DNA of 64,000 bases from Maricaulis maris_C (GTDB taxonomy: Bacteria > Pseudomonadota > Alphaproteobacteria > Caulobacterales > Maricaulaceae). The translations under genes and the position numbers were made by a program. The notes beneath the pieces are model-generated. The model was given only the letters and a program-made list of their open reading frames with translations, did no database searches and was not told the origin of the DNA. Position 1 is the stretch's first letter; every line of letters starts with the position of its first letter. Shown one piece after another: positions 44,040 to 53,109 of this stretch. The stretch covers positions 1-64,000 of the forward strand of contig NZ_JAGDYT010000025.1 in the NCBI RefSeq assembly GCF_049116555.1, read 5' to 3'.

Positions 44040-45272
44040 CTAAAGTTTTTGTAATGTGGACCGGGCATCCGGATCCGGGGCCGGCGCGATGGCCGGGGCG
44101 AGCGCCTTCATGCCCATCACCAAACGCAGGACCGGGATGTGCCGCAACACTTCGAAGCCAATGATACAGCCTCCGAAGGTCGTCGCCGTAATGATCGCGA
44201 ACTCGGTCCACACTCCAAGGCCGGCATCGCGAATGGCAAAGCCTGTCGCCACGATGATGGTCTGATGCAGGATGTACCAGGGAAACACCGCCGCGGTGAG
44301 ATAGCGTCGGACTGGCCCGTCCTGGTTCAGCCAGCGGCGGGCAGCGCCCAACAGGGTCAGGATGATCGTCCAGGCAAATACGATCCGGCCGATCCGGGCG
44401 ATCCACAGCAGGACCGGTTCTCCCAGCGCCACCTCGATATGGGTGTAGGCCCAGAACAGATAGGTCATCAGGATCGCCGTCAGCCCGCCGGCCACCGGCA
44501 GCGCCCGATCCACGCTGCGCCACACACCCTCATTGCGGGCCATGAAATAGCCGATCAGAACCATCGCCAGCGAGTTGGCGTGATTGGCCCAGTCGTCGAA
44601 CAGGGCATGGGTTGTTGGAAAGTGCTCGGTCAGGGTGAAGCGCACGACAAGGAAGGGAAGGAGCGGCAAGCAGAGCAACGCCGCGATCCCGACCCACCCG
44701 CGTGACGCCGCACGGCCAGCCGCCCGCAGCGGCTCACTCTCGGCCAGCCTGCGCAGAACCGGGACGAAGGGCGCTAGGAGCAGGGAATAGACGAACAGGT
44801 AGACGACATACCAGAGATGGTTCCAGGTCGGCGTGTGCAGCTCCCAGGGCCCGGCCCACTCACCGGCATATTGGCGATAGAAGTCCCACCACCCCGGCTC
44901 GATGATGCCGTCGATGCGCAGCTCGGAATAGGACTGAGGCGGCACGATCACATACATGCCGAACACGATCACCGGGAAGAGCCGCCACAACCGGTCGAGG
45001 GCGAATTTGCCGCTGCCCAGCTTATCCGACAGGAAGCGCATGGCGACGCCCGAGACAAGAAAGAGAAGCGGCAGGCGCCAGGGACTGGAGAGCCACATGA
45101 AGGGCTCCATTGCGTCATTCGCATTGAGACTCTTGGCGTGCCAGCCCTCCGTGTTGAAGAACATGCCGGTGTGATAGAAGATCAACAGGATGAAGACGCC
45201 GATGCGCAGCCAGTCCAGACCGAACTGGCGACCTGCGCCGGGCTGAGGGGGATGGGTCATTGTCGCAGTCAT
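44040..45272 (-). CDS. Acyltransferase 3 family membrane protein (OpgC/MdoC-like)
   Basis: A 410-residue membrane protein with about ten hydrophobic segments. The start FGLDWLRIGVFILLIFYHTGMFF has the conserved His of acyltransferase 3 enzymes, and SSPWRLPLLFLVSGVAM with Arg and Ser is the second landmark. The layout (WLSSPWRLPL, WHLWYV-type loop with WNHLWYVVYLFVYS) fits OpgC, which adds succinyl groups to periplasmic glucans. Substrate is inferred. GGAG is seven bases before the ATG. It diverges from a LytTR regulator, the usual pairing for this family in alphaproteobacteria as I remember it. Confidence 0.83.
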   Translation of the reverse strand: MTATMTHPPQPGAGRQFGLDWLRIGVFILLIFYHTGMFFNTEGWHAKSLNANDAMEPFMWLSSPWRLPLLFLVSGVAMRFLSDKLGSGKFALDRLWRLFPVIVFGMYVIVPPQSYSELRIDGIIEPGWWDFYRQYAGEWAGPWELHTPTWNHLWYVVYLFVYSLLLAPFVPVLRRLAESEPLRAAGRAASRGWVGIAALLCLPLLPFLVVRFTLTEHFPTTHALFDDWANHANSLAMVLIGYFMARNEGVWRSVDRALPVAGGLTAILMTYLFWAYTHIEVALGEPVLLWIARIGRIVFAWTIILTLLGAARRWLNQDGPVRRYLTAAVFPWYILHQTIIVATGFAIRDAGLGVWTEFAIITATTFGGCIIGFEVLRHIPVLRLVMGMKALAPAIAPAPDPDARSTLQKL

Positions 45273-45313
45273 GGGAAGGCTCCTTGTTGGTCCCAGTCAT
45301 CGGACTTGCGGCC

Positions 45314-45340
45314 GACATCCAACAGTCGGCAGGGACATCC
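45314..45340. promoter_or_regulatory. Direct repeat in the LytTR/acyltransferase intergenic region
   Basis: GACATCC occurs at 45314-45320 and 45334-45340, exactly 20 bases apart, and a third copy at 45421-45427. LytTR regulators bind two direct half-sites about two helical turns apart, so this pair is a candidate binding site for the divergent regulator. Confidence 0.45.
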
Positions 45341-45450
45341 GGCAGGCCCGCGGGACGGGTGTCCGCATGGCAGGGATCAGCGGCGGCCTGGGGGGATGAG
45401 TTACTGAAGCCCGACTTGCCGACATCCCGTCGCAGGTTGAGCATCGCTTC

Positions 45451-46311
45451 ATGACCGAGACATTTTCCTCTGACCGCAATCGCGCCGATCAGGCCGAGAG
45501 CCGGGCCTTCTGGCTGGCCTGCCAGTTTGCCTGGCTGTCCCTGTTCGTCTTCTGGGTGATCGCCTCGACCTCGATCGATACCGAATTCGCCCGCGACGGA
45601 CGGGAGGGTCCCCCCTTCTTCTCCTGGGTGACCGAAGGGTCCAGCGTCGTCATGACCGCCTTGATGGTCCCGGCCATGATGTGGCTGGGATTGCGGGCCC
45701 CTCTGGAGCCGGGCCGCTGGCTGGGCTCCCTGCCCTGGCATGTCGCGGGATTTCTTGGCTATACGAGCCTGCACGTGCTGGGCATGGTCCTGATCCGCGA
45801 AGGCGTCTGGGCCTTCGGTTATGGCAGCGATTATGAGTTCTTCCACGACTCCCCCTGGCGGGAGATCGTTTATGAAGCCCGCAAGGATATCGGCACCTAT
45901 GCCGGATATCAGATCATCATGATCGTCTCGCTCGCCCTGCAGATGCGGAAGCTGGAAGTCGAGGTGGCCCGTGCGGAGGCGCGACAAACACACCGCCTGA
46001 CCCTGAAATGCGGCGGCCGGACTCTGCGTATCGCGGCGGACGAATTCCGCTCCGCCCAGGCGGCCGGCAATTATGTCGAGATCCGTCTGGCAGGCGGCGA
46101 GCATCTGGCCCGGTCGACCCTGACCGAACTGGAGAAGCAGTTGGGCGATGCCGGCATCGATGCCGTTCGTGTCCATCGCTCATGGTTGGTCAATCGTGAC
46201 GCCGTCCGTGAAATCGCCCCGACCGGCGAAGGCGATGTCGCCATCACTCTGGATACCGGAGACACCATTCCGGGCAGTCGCCGCTATCGGGATCGGCTGA
46301 ACGCGGCGTGA
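45451..46311 (+). CDS. Membrane-bound LytTR-family transcriptional regulator
   Basis: A 286-residue protein with four hydrophobic segments in the first 165 residues (for example LACQFAWLSLFVFWVIAS and VAGFLGYTSLHVLGMVLI), then a LytTR DNA-binding domain (about 182-285) with LKCGGRTLRI, AAGNYVEIRL and RVHRSWLVNRDAVREI. There is no receiver domain, so it would sense a membrane or envelope signal directly. Divergent orientation with the OpgC-like acyltransferase suggests it controls that gene. The stop overlaps a convergent gene by 28 bases. Confidence 0.85.
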   Translation: MTETFSSDRNRADQAESRAFWLACQFAWLSLFVFWVIASTSIDTEFARDGREGPPFFSWVTEGSSVVMTALMVPAMMWLGLRAPLEPGRWLGSLPWHVAGFLGYTSLHVLGMVLIREGVWAFGYGSDYEFFHDSPWREIVYEARKDIGTYAGYQIIMIVSLALQMRKLEVEVARAEARQTHRLTLKCGGRTLRIAADEFRSAQAAGNYVEIRLAGGEHLARSTLTELEKQLGDAGIDAVRVHRSWLVNRDAVREIAPTGEGDVAITLDTGDTIPGSRRYRDRLNAA

Positions 46312-46754
46312 GCCCGCTCACCGTGACGATGAAGAACGCCAACGATCACGAACACGCCCACAAAGAACACCGTGATGACCACGATGTCCCAAGGCCAGGC
46401 AGGACCGTCCCGCCCCCAGCCCATGACCAGGGCCACCGACGCCAGGACCGTCAGGACCACGACGGAGGCGAGGCAAGCTGTCGCGAACCCGCGCCCGCGA
46501 ACGGCCTGCAGGATCGCTCCGGCAAGGCCAATCGCGGGCACGAGGAAATAGGCCAGATTGGCGTCATTTCCCGACGCGCCAATAATGCCGACTGCCCCGT
46601 TGATCCAGAACAGGAGCAGGTTTGCGACCAGCAGCCCCACACCCGCCAGTTTGCAGGCCCTATGCGCCCGGCCCCGGAACAGCGCGACGCCTCCTCCCAC
46701 AAGAACGGCCAGCATCGCCGCGGCGATCAGGAAATCGAGCAGGTCCCAATTCAT
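46284..46754 (-). CDS. Hypothetical membrane protein convergent with the LytTR gene
   Basis: A 156-residue protein with about five hydrophobic segments (first DFLIAAAMLAVLVGGGVAL, last VITVFFVGVFVIVGVL) and a short basic tail. The ATG chosen (MNWDLLDF) avoids a longer N-terminus without signal. Its 3' end overlaps the LytTR gene by 28 bases on the opposite strand. It may be transcribed alone. Function unknown. Confidence 0.6.
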   Translation of the reverse strand: MNWDLLDFLIAAAMLAVLVGGGVALFRGRAHRACKLAGVGLLVANLLLFWINGAVGIIGASGNDANLAYFLVPAIGLAGAILQAVRGRGFATACLASVVVLTVLASVALVMGWGRDGPAWPWDIVVITVFFVGVFVIVGVLHRHGERAHAAFSRSR

Positions 46755-46813
46755 TGGCTGTCCAATCCGGCCACGCTGGCGGCATCGATCGCCGACAGGA
46801 GGTTTTTGCAAAG

Positions 46814-46848
46814 AAAAGCCCCGCCAGCTTGCGCCGGCGGGGCCTTTT
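46814..46848. terminator. Bidirectional terminator, pnp end
   Basis: A perfect 8-bp stem GCCCCGCC (46818-46825) with GGCGGGGC (46836-46843), flanked by AAAA and TTTT, so it can work on either strand. On the minus strand it ends the pnp transcript. Confidence 0.85.
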
Positions 46849-46874
46849 GATCAATCAATCGGACGGGACGTCGC

Positions 46875-49007
46875 CTATTCGGCGCTTTCCTCTTCCTTCT
46901 TGATCTCTTCGCCGGTCTCCTGGTCGATGATTTTCATCGACAGGCGGACCTTGCCGCGATCATCGAAGCCGAGAAGCTTGACGTAGACTTCCTGACCTTC
47001 CTTGACCACGTCGGACGGGTGGTTCACGCGCTCAGCCTTGAGCTGGGACACGTGGACGAGGCCGTCCTTGGGACCGAAGAAGTTCACGAAGGCACCAAAG
47101 TCCATGACCTTGACGACCTTGCCCTTGTAGATCTGACCCTCTTCCGGCTCGGCCGTGAGACCGTGAATCCAGTCGAGAGCTGCCTTGATCGAGGCGCCGT
47201 CCGAGGACGAGACCTTGATCACGCCGTCGTCATTGACGTCGACCTTGGCACCGGTGGTTTCGACGATCTCGCGGATCACCTTGCCGCCCGAACCGATCAC
47301 GTCGCGGATCTTGTCGGTCGGAATGGTGATGGTTTCGATGCGAGGTGCGAACTCACCCAGCTCGGTCCGGGCTTCGCCCAGAGCCTTGCCCATCTCTTCA
47401 AGGATGTGCAGACGACCGCCGCTGGCCTGGGCCAGGGCTGTCTTCATGATCTCCTCGTCGATACCGGCGATCTTGATGTCCATCTGCAGCGAGGTGACGC
47501 CTTCGGTGGTACCAGCCACCTTGAAGTCCATGTCGCCGAGATGATCCTCATCACCCAGGATGTCGGAGAGGACAGCAATGCCTTCCGGATCCTTGATCAG
47601 GCCCATGGCAATGCCAGAGACCGGACGGGTGATCGGCACGCCAGCGTCCATCATGGACAGCGAAGCGCCGCAGACCGTAGCCATCGAGGACGAGCCATTC
47701 GACTCGGTGATCTCGGAGACCAGGCGGATCGTGTACGGGAAGTCTTCCTTGGTCGGCAGGACGGCTTTCACCGCACGCCAGGCCAGCTTGCCGTGTCCGA
47801 TTTCCCGGCGACCCGGAGCAAGACGGAAAGACGTCTCACCGACCGAATAGGGCGGGAAATTATAGTGCAGCATGAAGCGTTCTTTGTAGGTACCCGTCAG
47901 AGCGTCGATGAATTGCTCATCTTCGCCTGTGCCCAGGGTCGCAACGACCAGGGCCTGGGTTTCACCACGCGTGAACAGGGCTGAACCGTGCGTCCGCGGC
48001 AGGATGCCCGCTTCGGACACGATCGAGCGAACCTGATCGAGCGAACGGCCATCAATACGCTTGCCGGTCTTGATGATGCCACCGCGAACGATGGAACTCT
48101 CGACCGCTTTCATGACGTCCTTGAGGGTCGTCATGTCGATGCCGTCCGGACGGTCTTCGGTCTGGAGCAGGGCCTCGACCGCCTTGTCTTTCGCCGCACC
48201 AACCGCTTTGTAGCGCTCGGTCTTGTCGACGATCGTGTAGGCGGCGGCCAGATCGTCACCGATCAGGTCGCGAACCTTGGCTTCCTCGGCCGAGTGATCA
48301 GCCGGAGCATAATCCCAAGGTTCCTTGGCAGCGCGTTCAGCCAGCTTGATGATCATGTCGATCACCGGCTGGAAGGCCTTGTGACCGGCCATGACAGCGC
48401 CGAGCATGACCTCTTCGGACAGCTCCTTGGCTTCCGATTCAACCATCATCACCGCGTCCTGCGTACCGGCGACGACGAGATCAAGCTCGCTGTCGTCGAT
48501 TTCATCGCAAGGCGGGTTGATGATGTATTCGCCGTCCTTGTAGCCGACGCGGGCAGCGCCGATCGGACCCATGAAGGGCAGACCGGACAGAACCAGGGCC
48601 GCGGAGGCACCGATCATGCCAACAATGTCGGGATCGTTTTCAAGGTCATGCGACAGGACCGTCAGCATCACCTGGACTTCATTCTTGAAGCCCTTGACGA
48701 ACAGCGGGCGGATCGGACGGTCGATGAGGCGCGAGGTGAGCGTCTCCTTGTCCGTCGGACGGCCTTCACGCTTGAAGAAGCCGCCAGGAATCTTGCCTGC
48801 TGCGAAGTATTTTTCCTGATAATTGACCGTCAGCGGGAAGAAATCGACTCCCGGCTTGGCCTGTTTGACGCCGACGGCGGTGGCGAGAACTGTCGTCTCG
48901 CCGTAGGACACCATGACGGCGCCGTCAGCCTGGCGGGCGACCCGCCCGGTTTCGATGGTGAGTGGGCGACCTGCCCACTCAATCGTTTCTTTCTGGATAT
49001 CGAACAT
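46875..49007 (-). CDS. pnp: Polyribonucleotide nucleotidyltransferase (PNPase)
   Basis: A 710-residue phosphorolytic 3'-5' exoribonuclease. Two RNase PH domains frame a helical linker; the second has FRLAPGRREIGHG and SNGSSSMATVCGASL. KH domain residues about 555-615 (IPTDKIRDVIGSGGKVIREI) and S1 domain about 620-695 follow, with an acidic C-terminal tail. It degrades mRNA and can add tails. It lies last in the nusA-infB-type cluster, 29 bases after rpsO, as in many bacteria. Confidence 0.97.
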   Translation of the reverse strand: MFDIQKETIEWAGRPLTIETGRVARQADGAVMVSYGETTVLATAVGVKQAKPGVDFFPLTVNYQEKYFAAGKIPGGFFKREGRPTDKETLTSRLIDRPIRPLFVKGFKNEVQVMLTVLSHDLENDPDIVGMIGASAALVLSGLPFMGPIGAARVGYKDGEYIINPPCDEIDDSELDLVVAGTQDAVMMVESEAKELSEEVMLGAVMAGHKAFQPVIDMIIKLAERAAKEPWDYAPADHSAEEAKVRDLIGDDLAAAYTIVDKTERYKAVGAAKDKAVEALLQTEDRPDGIDMTTLKDVMKAVESSIVRGGIIKTGKRIDGRSLDQVRSIVSEAGILPRTHGSALFTRGETQALVVATLGTGEDEQFIDALTGTYKERFMLHYNFPPYSVGETSFRLAPGRREIGHGKLAWRAVKAVLPTKEDFPYTIRLVSEITESNGSSSMATVCGASLSMMDAGVPITRPVSGIAMGLIKDPEGIAVLSDILGDEDHLGDMDFKVAGTTEGVTSLQMDIKIAGIDEEIMKTALAQASGGRLHILEEMGKALGEARTELGEFAPRIETITIPTDKIRDVIGSGGKVIREIVETTGAKVDVNDDGVIKVSSSDGASIKAALDWIHGLTAEPEEGQIYKGKVVKVMDFGAFVNFFGPKDGLVHVSQLKAERVNHPSDVVKEGQEVYVKLLGFDDRGKVRLSMKIIDQETGEEIKKEEESAE

Positions 49008-49036
49008 ATCGTCTTTCGTACGGATGGCGTCGCGGA

Positions 49037-49306
49037 TCAGCGGCGCAGACCCAGTTTCTCGATCAGAGCCTGATAACGGGCCACGTCCTTGTTCTTGACG
49101 TAGTCGAGAAGCCGGCGGCGCTGGGAGACCATCTTAAGAAGGCCGCGACGCGAGTGGTTGTCCTTCTTGTGGGTCTTGAAGTGCTCGGTAAGGTTGGCAA
49201 TCCGGGTCGTCAGGATGGCCACTTGCACTTCCGGCGATCCCGTGTCGGTTTTGCCACGGGCATGTTCAGCGATCAGCGCGGATTTGCGCTCTTGCGTAAT
49301 CGACAT
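49037..49306 (-). CDS. rpsO: 30S ribosomal protein S15
   Basis: An 89-residue primary 16S rRNA-binding protein with the family blocks TGSPEVQVAILTTRI, HFKTHKKDNHSRRGLL and RRRLLDYVK. Length is normal. TTTAGGAGAA precedes the start. The short leader between the truB stop and this ATG contains a 10-bp hairpin (49333-49354) that may be an autoregulatory site. Confidence 0.98.
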   Translation of the reverse strand: MSITQERKSALIAEHARGKTDTGSPEVQVAILTTRIANLTEHFKTHKKDNHSRRGLLKMVSQRRRLLDYVKNKDVARYQALIEKLGLRR

Positions 49307-49332
49307 CGGGTTCTCCTAAACTCGTTATGTCG

Positions 49333-49354
49333 ACTCCCTGACGTGTCAGGGAGT
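49333..49354 (-). promoter_or_regulatory. Leader hairpin upstream of rpsO
   Basis: ACTCCCTGAC (49333-49342) and GTCAGGGAGT (49345-49354) form a perfect 10-bp stem that includes the truB stop codon and ends 27 bases before the rpsO start. It lacks a T tract. S15 represses its own mRNA through leader structure in other bacteria, so regulation is possible. Confidence 0.45.
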
Positions 49355-50302
49355 GAGGTTGAAAACACGCGCGGGCTGGAACTTTCCGGCCCTTGCGTCG
49401 CCGAGCGCCACTGCCACGCCGTCGCAAAGTGCCAAAGCGGTAAAGGTGCAGTCCTTGCCCGCAATTTCGCGAGGTCGGCGCTGCGCCTTGAGCTCTTGCG
49501 CTTGACGCGGGAGCAGGACGATCGGACGTCCTAGCTTCAACTGGAAGGATTCCTCTTCGGTTATGGCCAGCGCCGGGATGTCGTCCAGCGCGGTCTGAAC
49601 CGGGAGCAGAGCTTCCGAAGCGGCGCCCTTATGAGCCATTTCTTCCAGTTCGTCCAGCCTTGTGGATTCCGCTTCCGTGAATCCAGCAACGCGAATCCGG
49701 CGCAGCGCTGCCACATGACCTTCCGTCCCCAGCGCAAGGGCGATGTCTCGCGCCAGAGAGCGGACGTAAGCGCCCTTGCCACAACGCGTTTCGAGAACTG
49801 CCATGTCCTCGGACGGACAGTCGAGAAGGCGCAGATCCTCGATATGAATCTCGCGCGCTTCAAGTTGCACATCCGCGCCGCTGCGAGCCAGGTCATAGGC
49901 CCGCTCGCCGTCGACCTTGATCGCGGAGAATGCGGGCGGAACCTGCTGGATATCGCCGATGAAGTCCGGCAATACCGCCTCGATCCGGTCGCGACTCGGA
50001 CGGACCTCGCTCGTTGCGATGATCTCGCCTTCGCGATCAAGCGTCGTCGTGCGCTCACCCCAACGCACAGTGAAGCGGTAGGTTTTCGACCCTTCCACAG
50101 CGAAAGGCACCGTCTTGGTCGCTTCGCCGAGTGCTATCGGAAGAATGCCGGAGGCCAACGGATCAAGTGTTCCCGCATGCCCCGCCTTCCGCGCGTTGAA
50201 AATTCGCCGGACTGCCGAAACAGCCTGGGTTGATGTGATGTCGAGCGGCTTGTCGAGGATCACCCAGCCGTGAATATCCTCGCCCTTGCGGCGTCTTCCC
50301 AT
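49346..50302 (-). CDS. truB: tRNA pseudouridine(55) synthase
   Basis: A 318-residue enzyme making pseudouridine in the tRNA T loop. The catalytic Asp is in GHAGTLDPLASGILP. FIGDIQQVPPAFSAIKVDG and the C-terminal region typical of TruB are present. The ATG has GGAGAC six bases before it; a start four codons upstream is possible. It lies between rpsO and the opposite-strand serine hydrolase that separates it from rbfA. Confidence 0.96.
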   Translation of the reverse strand: MGRRRKGEDIHGWVILDKPLDITSTQAVSAVRRIFNARKAGHAGTLDPLASGILPIALGEATKTVPFAVEGSKTYRFTVRWGERTTTLDREGEIIATSEVRPSRDRIEAVLPDFIGDIQQVPPAFSAIKVDGERAYDLARSGADVQLEAREIHIEDLRLLDCPSEDMAVLETRCGKGAYVRSLARDIALALGTEGHVAALRRIRVAGFTEAESTRLDELEEMAHKGAASEALLPVQTALDDIPALAITEEESFQLKLGRPIVLLPRQAQELKAQRRPREIAGKDCTFTALALCDGVAVALGDARAGKFQPARVFNLTP

Positions 50303-50445
50303 GTCAGTCTCCATCTGGCGTCGGGGATCGGACCCGAGCGCGGGAGGGGCGGACCTAGAGGATTGACGCGGCTGAAGCAAGGGTCCCGGACTTGCTGGGC
50401 AGGAGCGAAGCACCTAGTTGTGGAAGCCTGCACGAGGAGTCTTGC

Positions 50446-51828
50446 ATGTTCCGAACCGCGCTTGCCGTGCTGGTCCTGACAGTCGGTCCGATGACCGAAA
50501 GCCGGGCCCAGCCTGCCGCTGACGCTCGCCTGCTGGAAGAGCGAGTGCGCGACTGGTTTGAACCGCTCGTGGAAACACGCGACTTTTCGGGCGTCATCAT
50601 GGTCCGCCACGGTGACAATCTTCCGGCAGCCCTGACCTTTGGCTATGCCGACTGGGTCACCGGCGAGCCGATGCGGGCAGACGCCCGCTTTCCCACCGGC
50701 TCGATTACCAAAAGCCTGACAGCAGCAATGGCGCATCGACTGATCGATGAGGGCCGCCTCGCGCCGGACACTGTCGTTTCGCGCCTTGTCCCGGAACTTA
50801 CTGGCTATGACAGGGTCCGGATCAGCGACATTCTCGGCCACACGGCCGGTTTGCCTCGGGACGTGCCGCCGGGCGCCCTTGGCGACAGCGCCAGCGATAC
50901 GCTGGTGGCCTGGCTGGCCAACCAGCCCGCCCCCGATGCGGGGCCTCATGCCTATGCCTATTCCAATGTGGGTTATGGCCTGCTTGCCGTGATCATCGAG
51001 CGCGCCGTCAATGCCCGCTTCGAGACATTGCTCACCACCGAGTTTCTGATCCCGCTGGACCTGCAGAGAAGCCGGGTCGTGCGTCAGGACGGGTCCACCC
51101 TCGCCGGTGTGCCGACGGGCTATACCGCGGGCCCGTTGCCGCTCGACCTCCGCGCGCCCATGGCCAACACGCCTGCCCTTGGGGCATCTGGCCTGGTGGC
51201 TCCGATGGAGGACTTGTTGCGATTGGCGGATGCGGTCGCGAGCCGCCGCATCGACCTGTTCGAGCCAGATGGCCGGATGACCGGCTCCTGGAGCGTCGAG
51301 CAATTGAGCGGCGAAACGATCTATACCATTCAGGGTTCGGTGCCCGGTTACAGCGCCGGAATCTCTGTTCTGCCCGAACGCGACATCACCATCGCCTATG
51401 GAACCAGTCTTGAATCCTATCCCAATTGGGAAATTCGGGACGTCCTGCATGCGCTTGCTCTGGGACAGCCCGTCGCGCCCGCCGCCGGCCGCCCCGCCAC
51501 CGATCGCCTGACGTCTGGCCATCTGGAAGCCGTCGGCACCTATTCAGGAAGCCCGTTCGGTCCGGTAGCGCTCACGCAGACCGAGGGCGGGCTGGACCTG
51601 GTCCTGACGGAACGAGACTGGCGATTCTACCTCACGCCAACCGGGATCGACGCCTTCAACTGGCGGCTTTTCAATACCGATATGACATTGGAGCGCGATG
51701 CCGCCGGGCGCGTGACCGCCATCACGGCAAACCAGGCAGGGCTCACCGGAGAGGGGCGTGGCTACCGCCTCGAACGCACCGACTTGCCGCCGTTGCCGAC
51801 AACCGGAACCGAGACCACCGAAAACTAG
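50446..51828 (+). CDS. Serine hydrolase, beta-lactamase family (class C-like/ penicillin-binding fold)
   Basis: A 460-residue exported protein with a signal peptide (first about 20 residues). The SxxK nucleophile is in TGSITKSLTAAM (near residue 85), the YxN motif in YAYSNVGYG (near 170), and the HTAG region follows ILGHTAGLPRD. The fold is shared by D-Ala carboxypeptidases, esterases and AmpC; true beta-lactamase activity cannot be inferred. A C-terminal lipocalin-like beta region is present. GAGGAG precedes the ATG. The stop shares CTAG with convergent rbfA. Confidence 0.85.
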   Translation: MFRTALAVLVLTVGPMTESRAQPAADARLLEERVRDWFEPLVETRDFSGVIMVRHGDNLPAALTFGYADWVTGEPMRADARFPTGSITKSLTAAMAHRLIDEGRLAPDTVVSRLVPELTGYDRVRISDILGHTAGLPRDVPPGALGDSASDTLVAWLANQPAPDAGPHAYAYSNVGYGLLAVIIERAVNARFETLLTTEFLIPLDLQRSRVVRQDGSTLAGVPTGYTAGPLPLDLRAPMANTPALGASGLVAPMEDLLRLADAVASRRIDLFEPDGRMTGSWSVEQLSGETIYTIQGSVPGYSAGISVLPERDITIAYGTSLESYPNWEIRDVLHALALGQPVAPAAGRPATDRLTSGHLEAVGTYSGSPFGPVALTQTEGGLDLVLTERDWRFYLTPTGIDAFNWRLFNTDMTLERDAAGRVTAITANQAGLTGEGRGYRLERTDLPPLPTTGTETTEN

Positions 51829-52250
51829 TCTTCGGTGTTGTCGGGCAGACCCTCATCCGCATCCAGATCGCGCCGGACCTGAGGCCGGTTGAGCAGATCA
51901 TCGACATGACTGGCCGTGTCGAAGGAATTGTCCGGATGGAAGTGCAGTTCCGGCGTGAACTTCATCTCGATCTCGCGACCGAGACGTCCGCGCAAGAAGC
52001 CGGCACAGCGGTTGAGGCCTGCGGCGAGCTTTGCCGAGTCGCCACGACCCAGCGGGGCCACATAAACCTTGGCGGTCCGCAGATCCGGGCTGGGGCGCAC
52101 CTCTGTCACCGAGATCAGCTGACCTTCCAGGTCCGGGTCACGCAGCTCCTCACGCGTCAGAATACCGACAAGGGCATGACGGACGAGTTCACCGGCGCGC
52201 AATTGGCGCTGGCTCGGGCCTTTCGGCGGCTGGGTCTTGCGGCGGGCCAT
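51825..52250 (-). CDS. rbfA: 30S ribosome-binding factor A
   Basis: A 141-residue KH-like cold-shock factor for 30S maturation. SQRQLRAGELVRHALVGIL starts the fold, ITVTEVRPSPDLRTAKVYV is the core strand-helix unit (here ISVTEVRPSPD), and PELHFHPDNSFD is the typical late block. GGAGAT precedes this ATG. It is detached from infB and truB by genes on the other strand, so it needs its own promoter. Confidence 0.93.
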   Translation of the reverse strand: MARRKTQPPKGPSQRQLRAGELVRHALVGILTREELRDPDLEGQLISVTEVRPSPDLRTAKVYVAPLGRGDSAKLAAGLNRCAGFLRGRLGREIEMKFTPELHFHPDNSFDTASHVDDLLNRPQVRRDLDADEGLPDNTED

Positions 52251-52467
52251 GCGGATCTCCATCCCGGCGGAAGCGAGGCGCGCGGGTGTACGCCCCTTGG
52301 CCGGGTGATGCAAGACCTGCCCGGAAGGGGGCATTCGTCCCTCGACCTCCCGGGCTCATCACTTTAGTCGCCACTCCCCCTTTACCGGGACAGATCTGGC
52401 AGCGCTATTCGACCCGACACGCCGCCGGCAGGAGCGGCCAAGGACAATTCCAGGACACACAGAGACC

Positions 52468-52953
52468 ATGTTACGACTGACCACCCTCTCGCTGGCCATA
52501 GCCAGCTGTCTGACCGGCCTGGCGGCCGCATCGGCCGATCACCACGCCGAGACACCTCGTGCCATCGCCGAGGCCTGGCTCGAAGCCTATTCGAAGCAGG
52601 ATTTCGAGGGGATGACCGCACTGATGACGGAAGACACGGTCTTCGTGGATCCGACCTCATTCGATATCGCGGCGATCACAAACCGGATCGAGTGGCAGGG
52701 CCCGGACGCCATCACTTCCGGTGTCGGCGCCTGGGGCATCAACCATGGCCGTTACACGATCGAGCGAAGCTATGAATCGTCAGGGCGGGTAATCTTCAAT
52801 GGCCATATCGATGTGATTTATGGCGAAGGCGAGGGGGCGCAGGCCTTCCGCTACCCCATTACCACCATCATTACTGTCGCGGACGGGCATGTCACCGAGC
52901 ATCGGGACTATACCGACTTCAACGGCGCCAGCCGTATTCCCGCACCTCACTGA
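52468..52953 (+). CDS. Exported SnoaL/NTF2-like protein (first of a pair)
   Basis: A 161-residue protein with a signal peptide (ending AAASA). The remainder has the NTF2 cone: AIAEAWLEAYSKQDFEGMTALMTEDTVFVDPT, then IERSYESSGRVIFNGHIDVIY and HRDYTDF. These folds bind small hydrophobic ligands or act as isomerases. The downstream gene is a related protein, so the two are probably duplicates. Function unknown. Confidence 0.75.
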   Translation: MLRLTTLSLAIASCLTGLAAASADHHAETPRAIAEAWLEAYSKQDFEGMTALMTEDTVFVDPTSFDIAAITNRIEWQGPDAITSGVGAWGINHGRYTIERSYESSGRVIFNGHIDVIYGEGEGAQAFRYPITTIITVADGHVTEHRDYTDFNGASRIPAPH

Positions 52954-53022
52954 CCCGTTACGCGGCGTTCTAGATGCCCCTTGAGATGGTCCGAGCAGGG
53001 TGTGTGCCCCCTGCCTGGACCG

Positions 53023-53075
53023 GGCCGGTGGCCTGGGGATGTACTGCCCGAGCCAAAATCCCTGGGCCACCGGCC
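53023..53075. repeat. Long inverted repeat between the two SnoaL-like genes
   Basis: Arms 53023-53040 and 53058-53075 pair at all 18 positions, two by G-T/U wobble, around a 17-nt loop. TTTTTTT follows at about 53091, 15 bases past the stem. It could terminate the first gene or regulate the second, whose start is at 53110. Confidence 0.55.
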
Positions 53076-53109
53076 TGATACCGTCCGCTTTTTTTGGAGT
53101 CCAAGCCTG

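Noticed and set aside
50446..51828. Antibiotic-resistance beta-lactamase
   Set aside because: Only the shared SxxK/YxN serine hydrolase fold is visible; the same fold serves peptidases and esterases, so resistance cannot be claimed.
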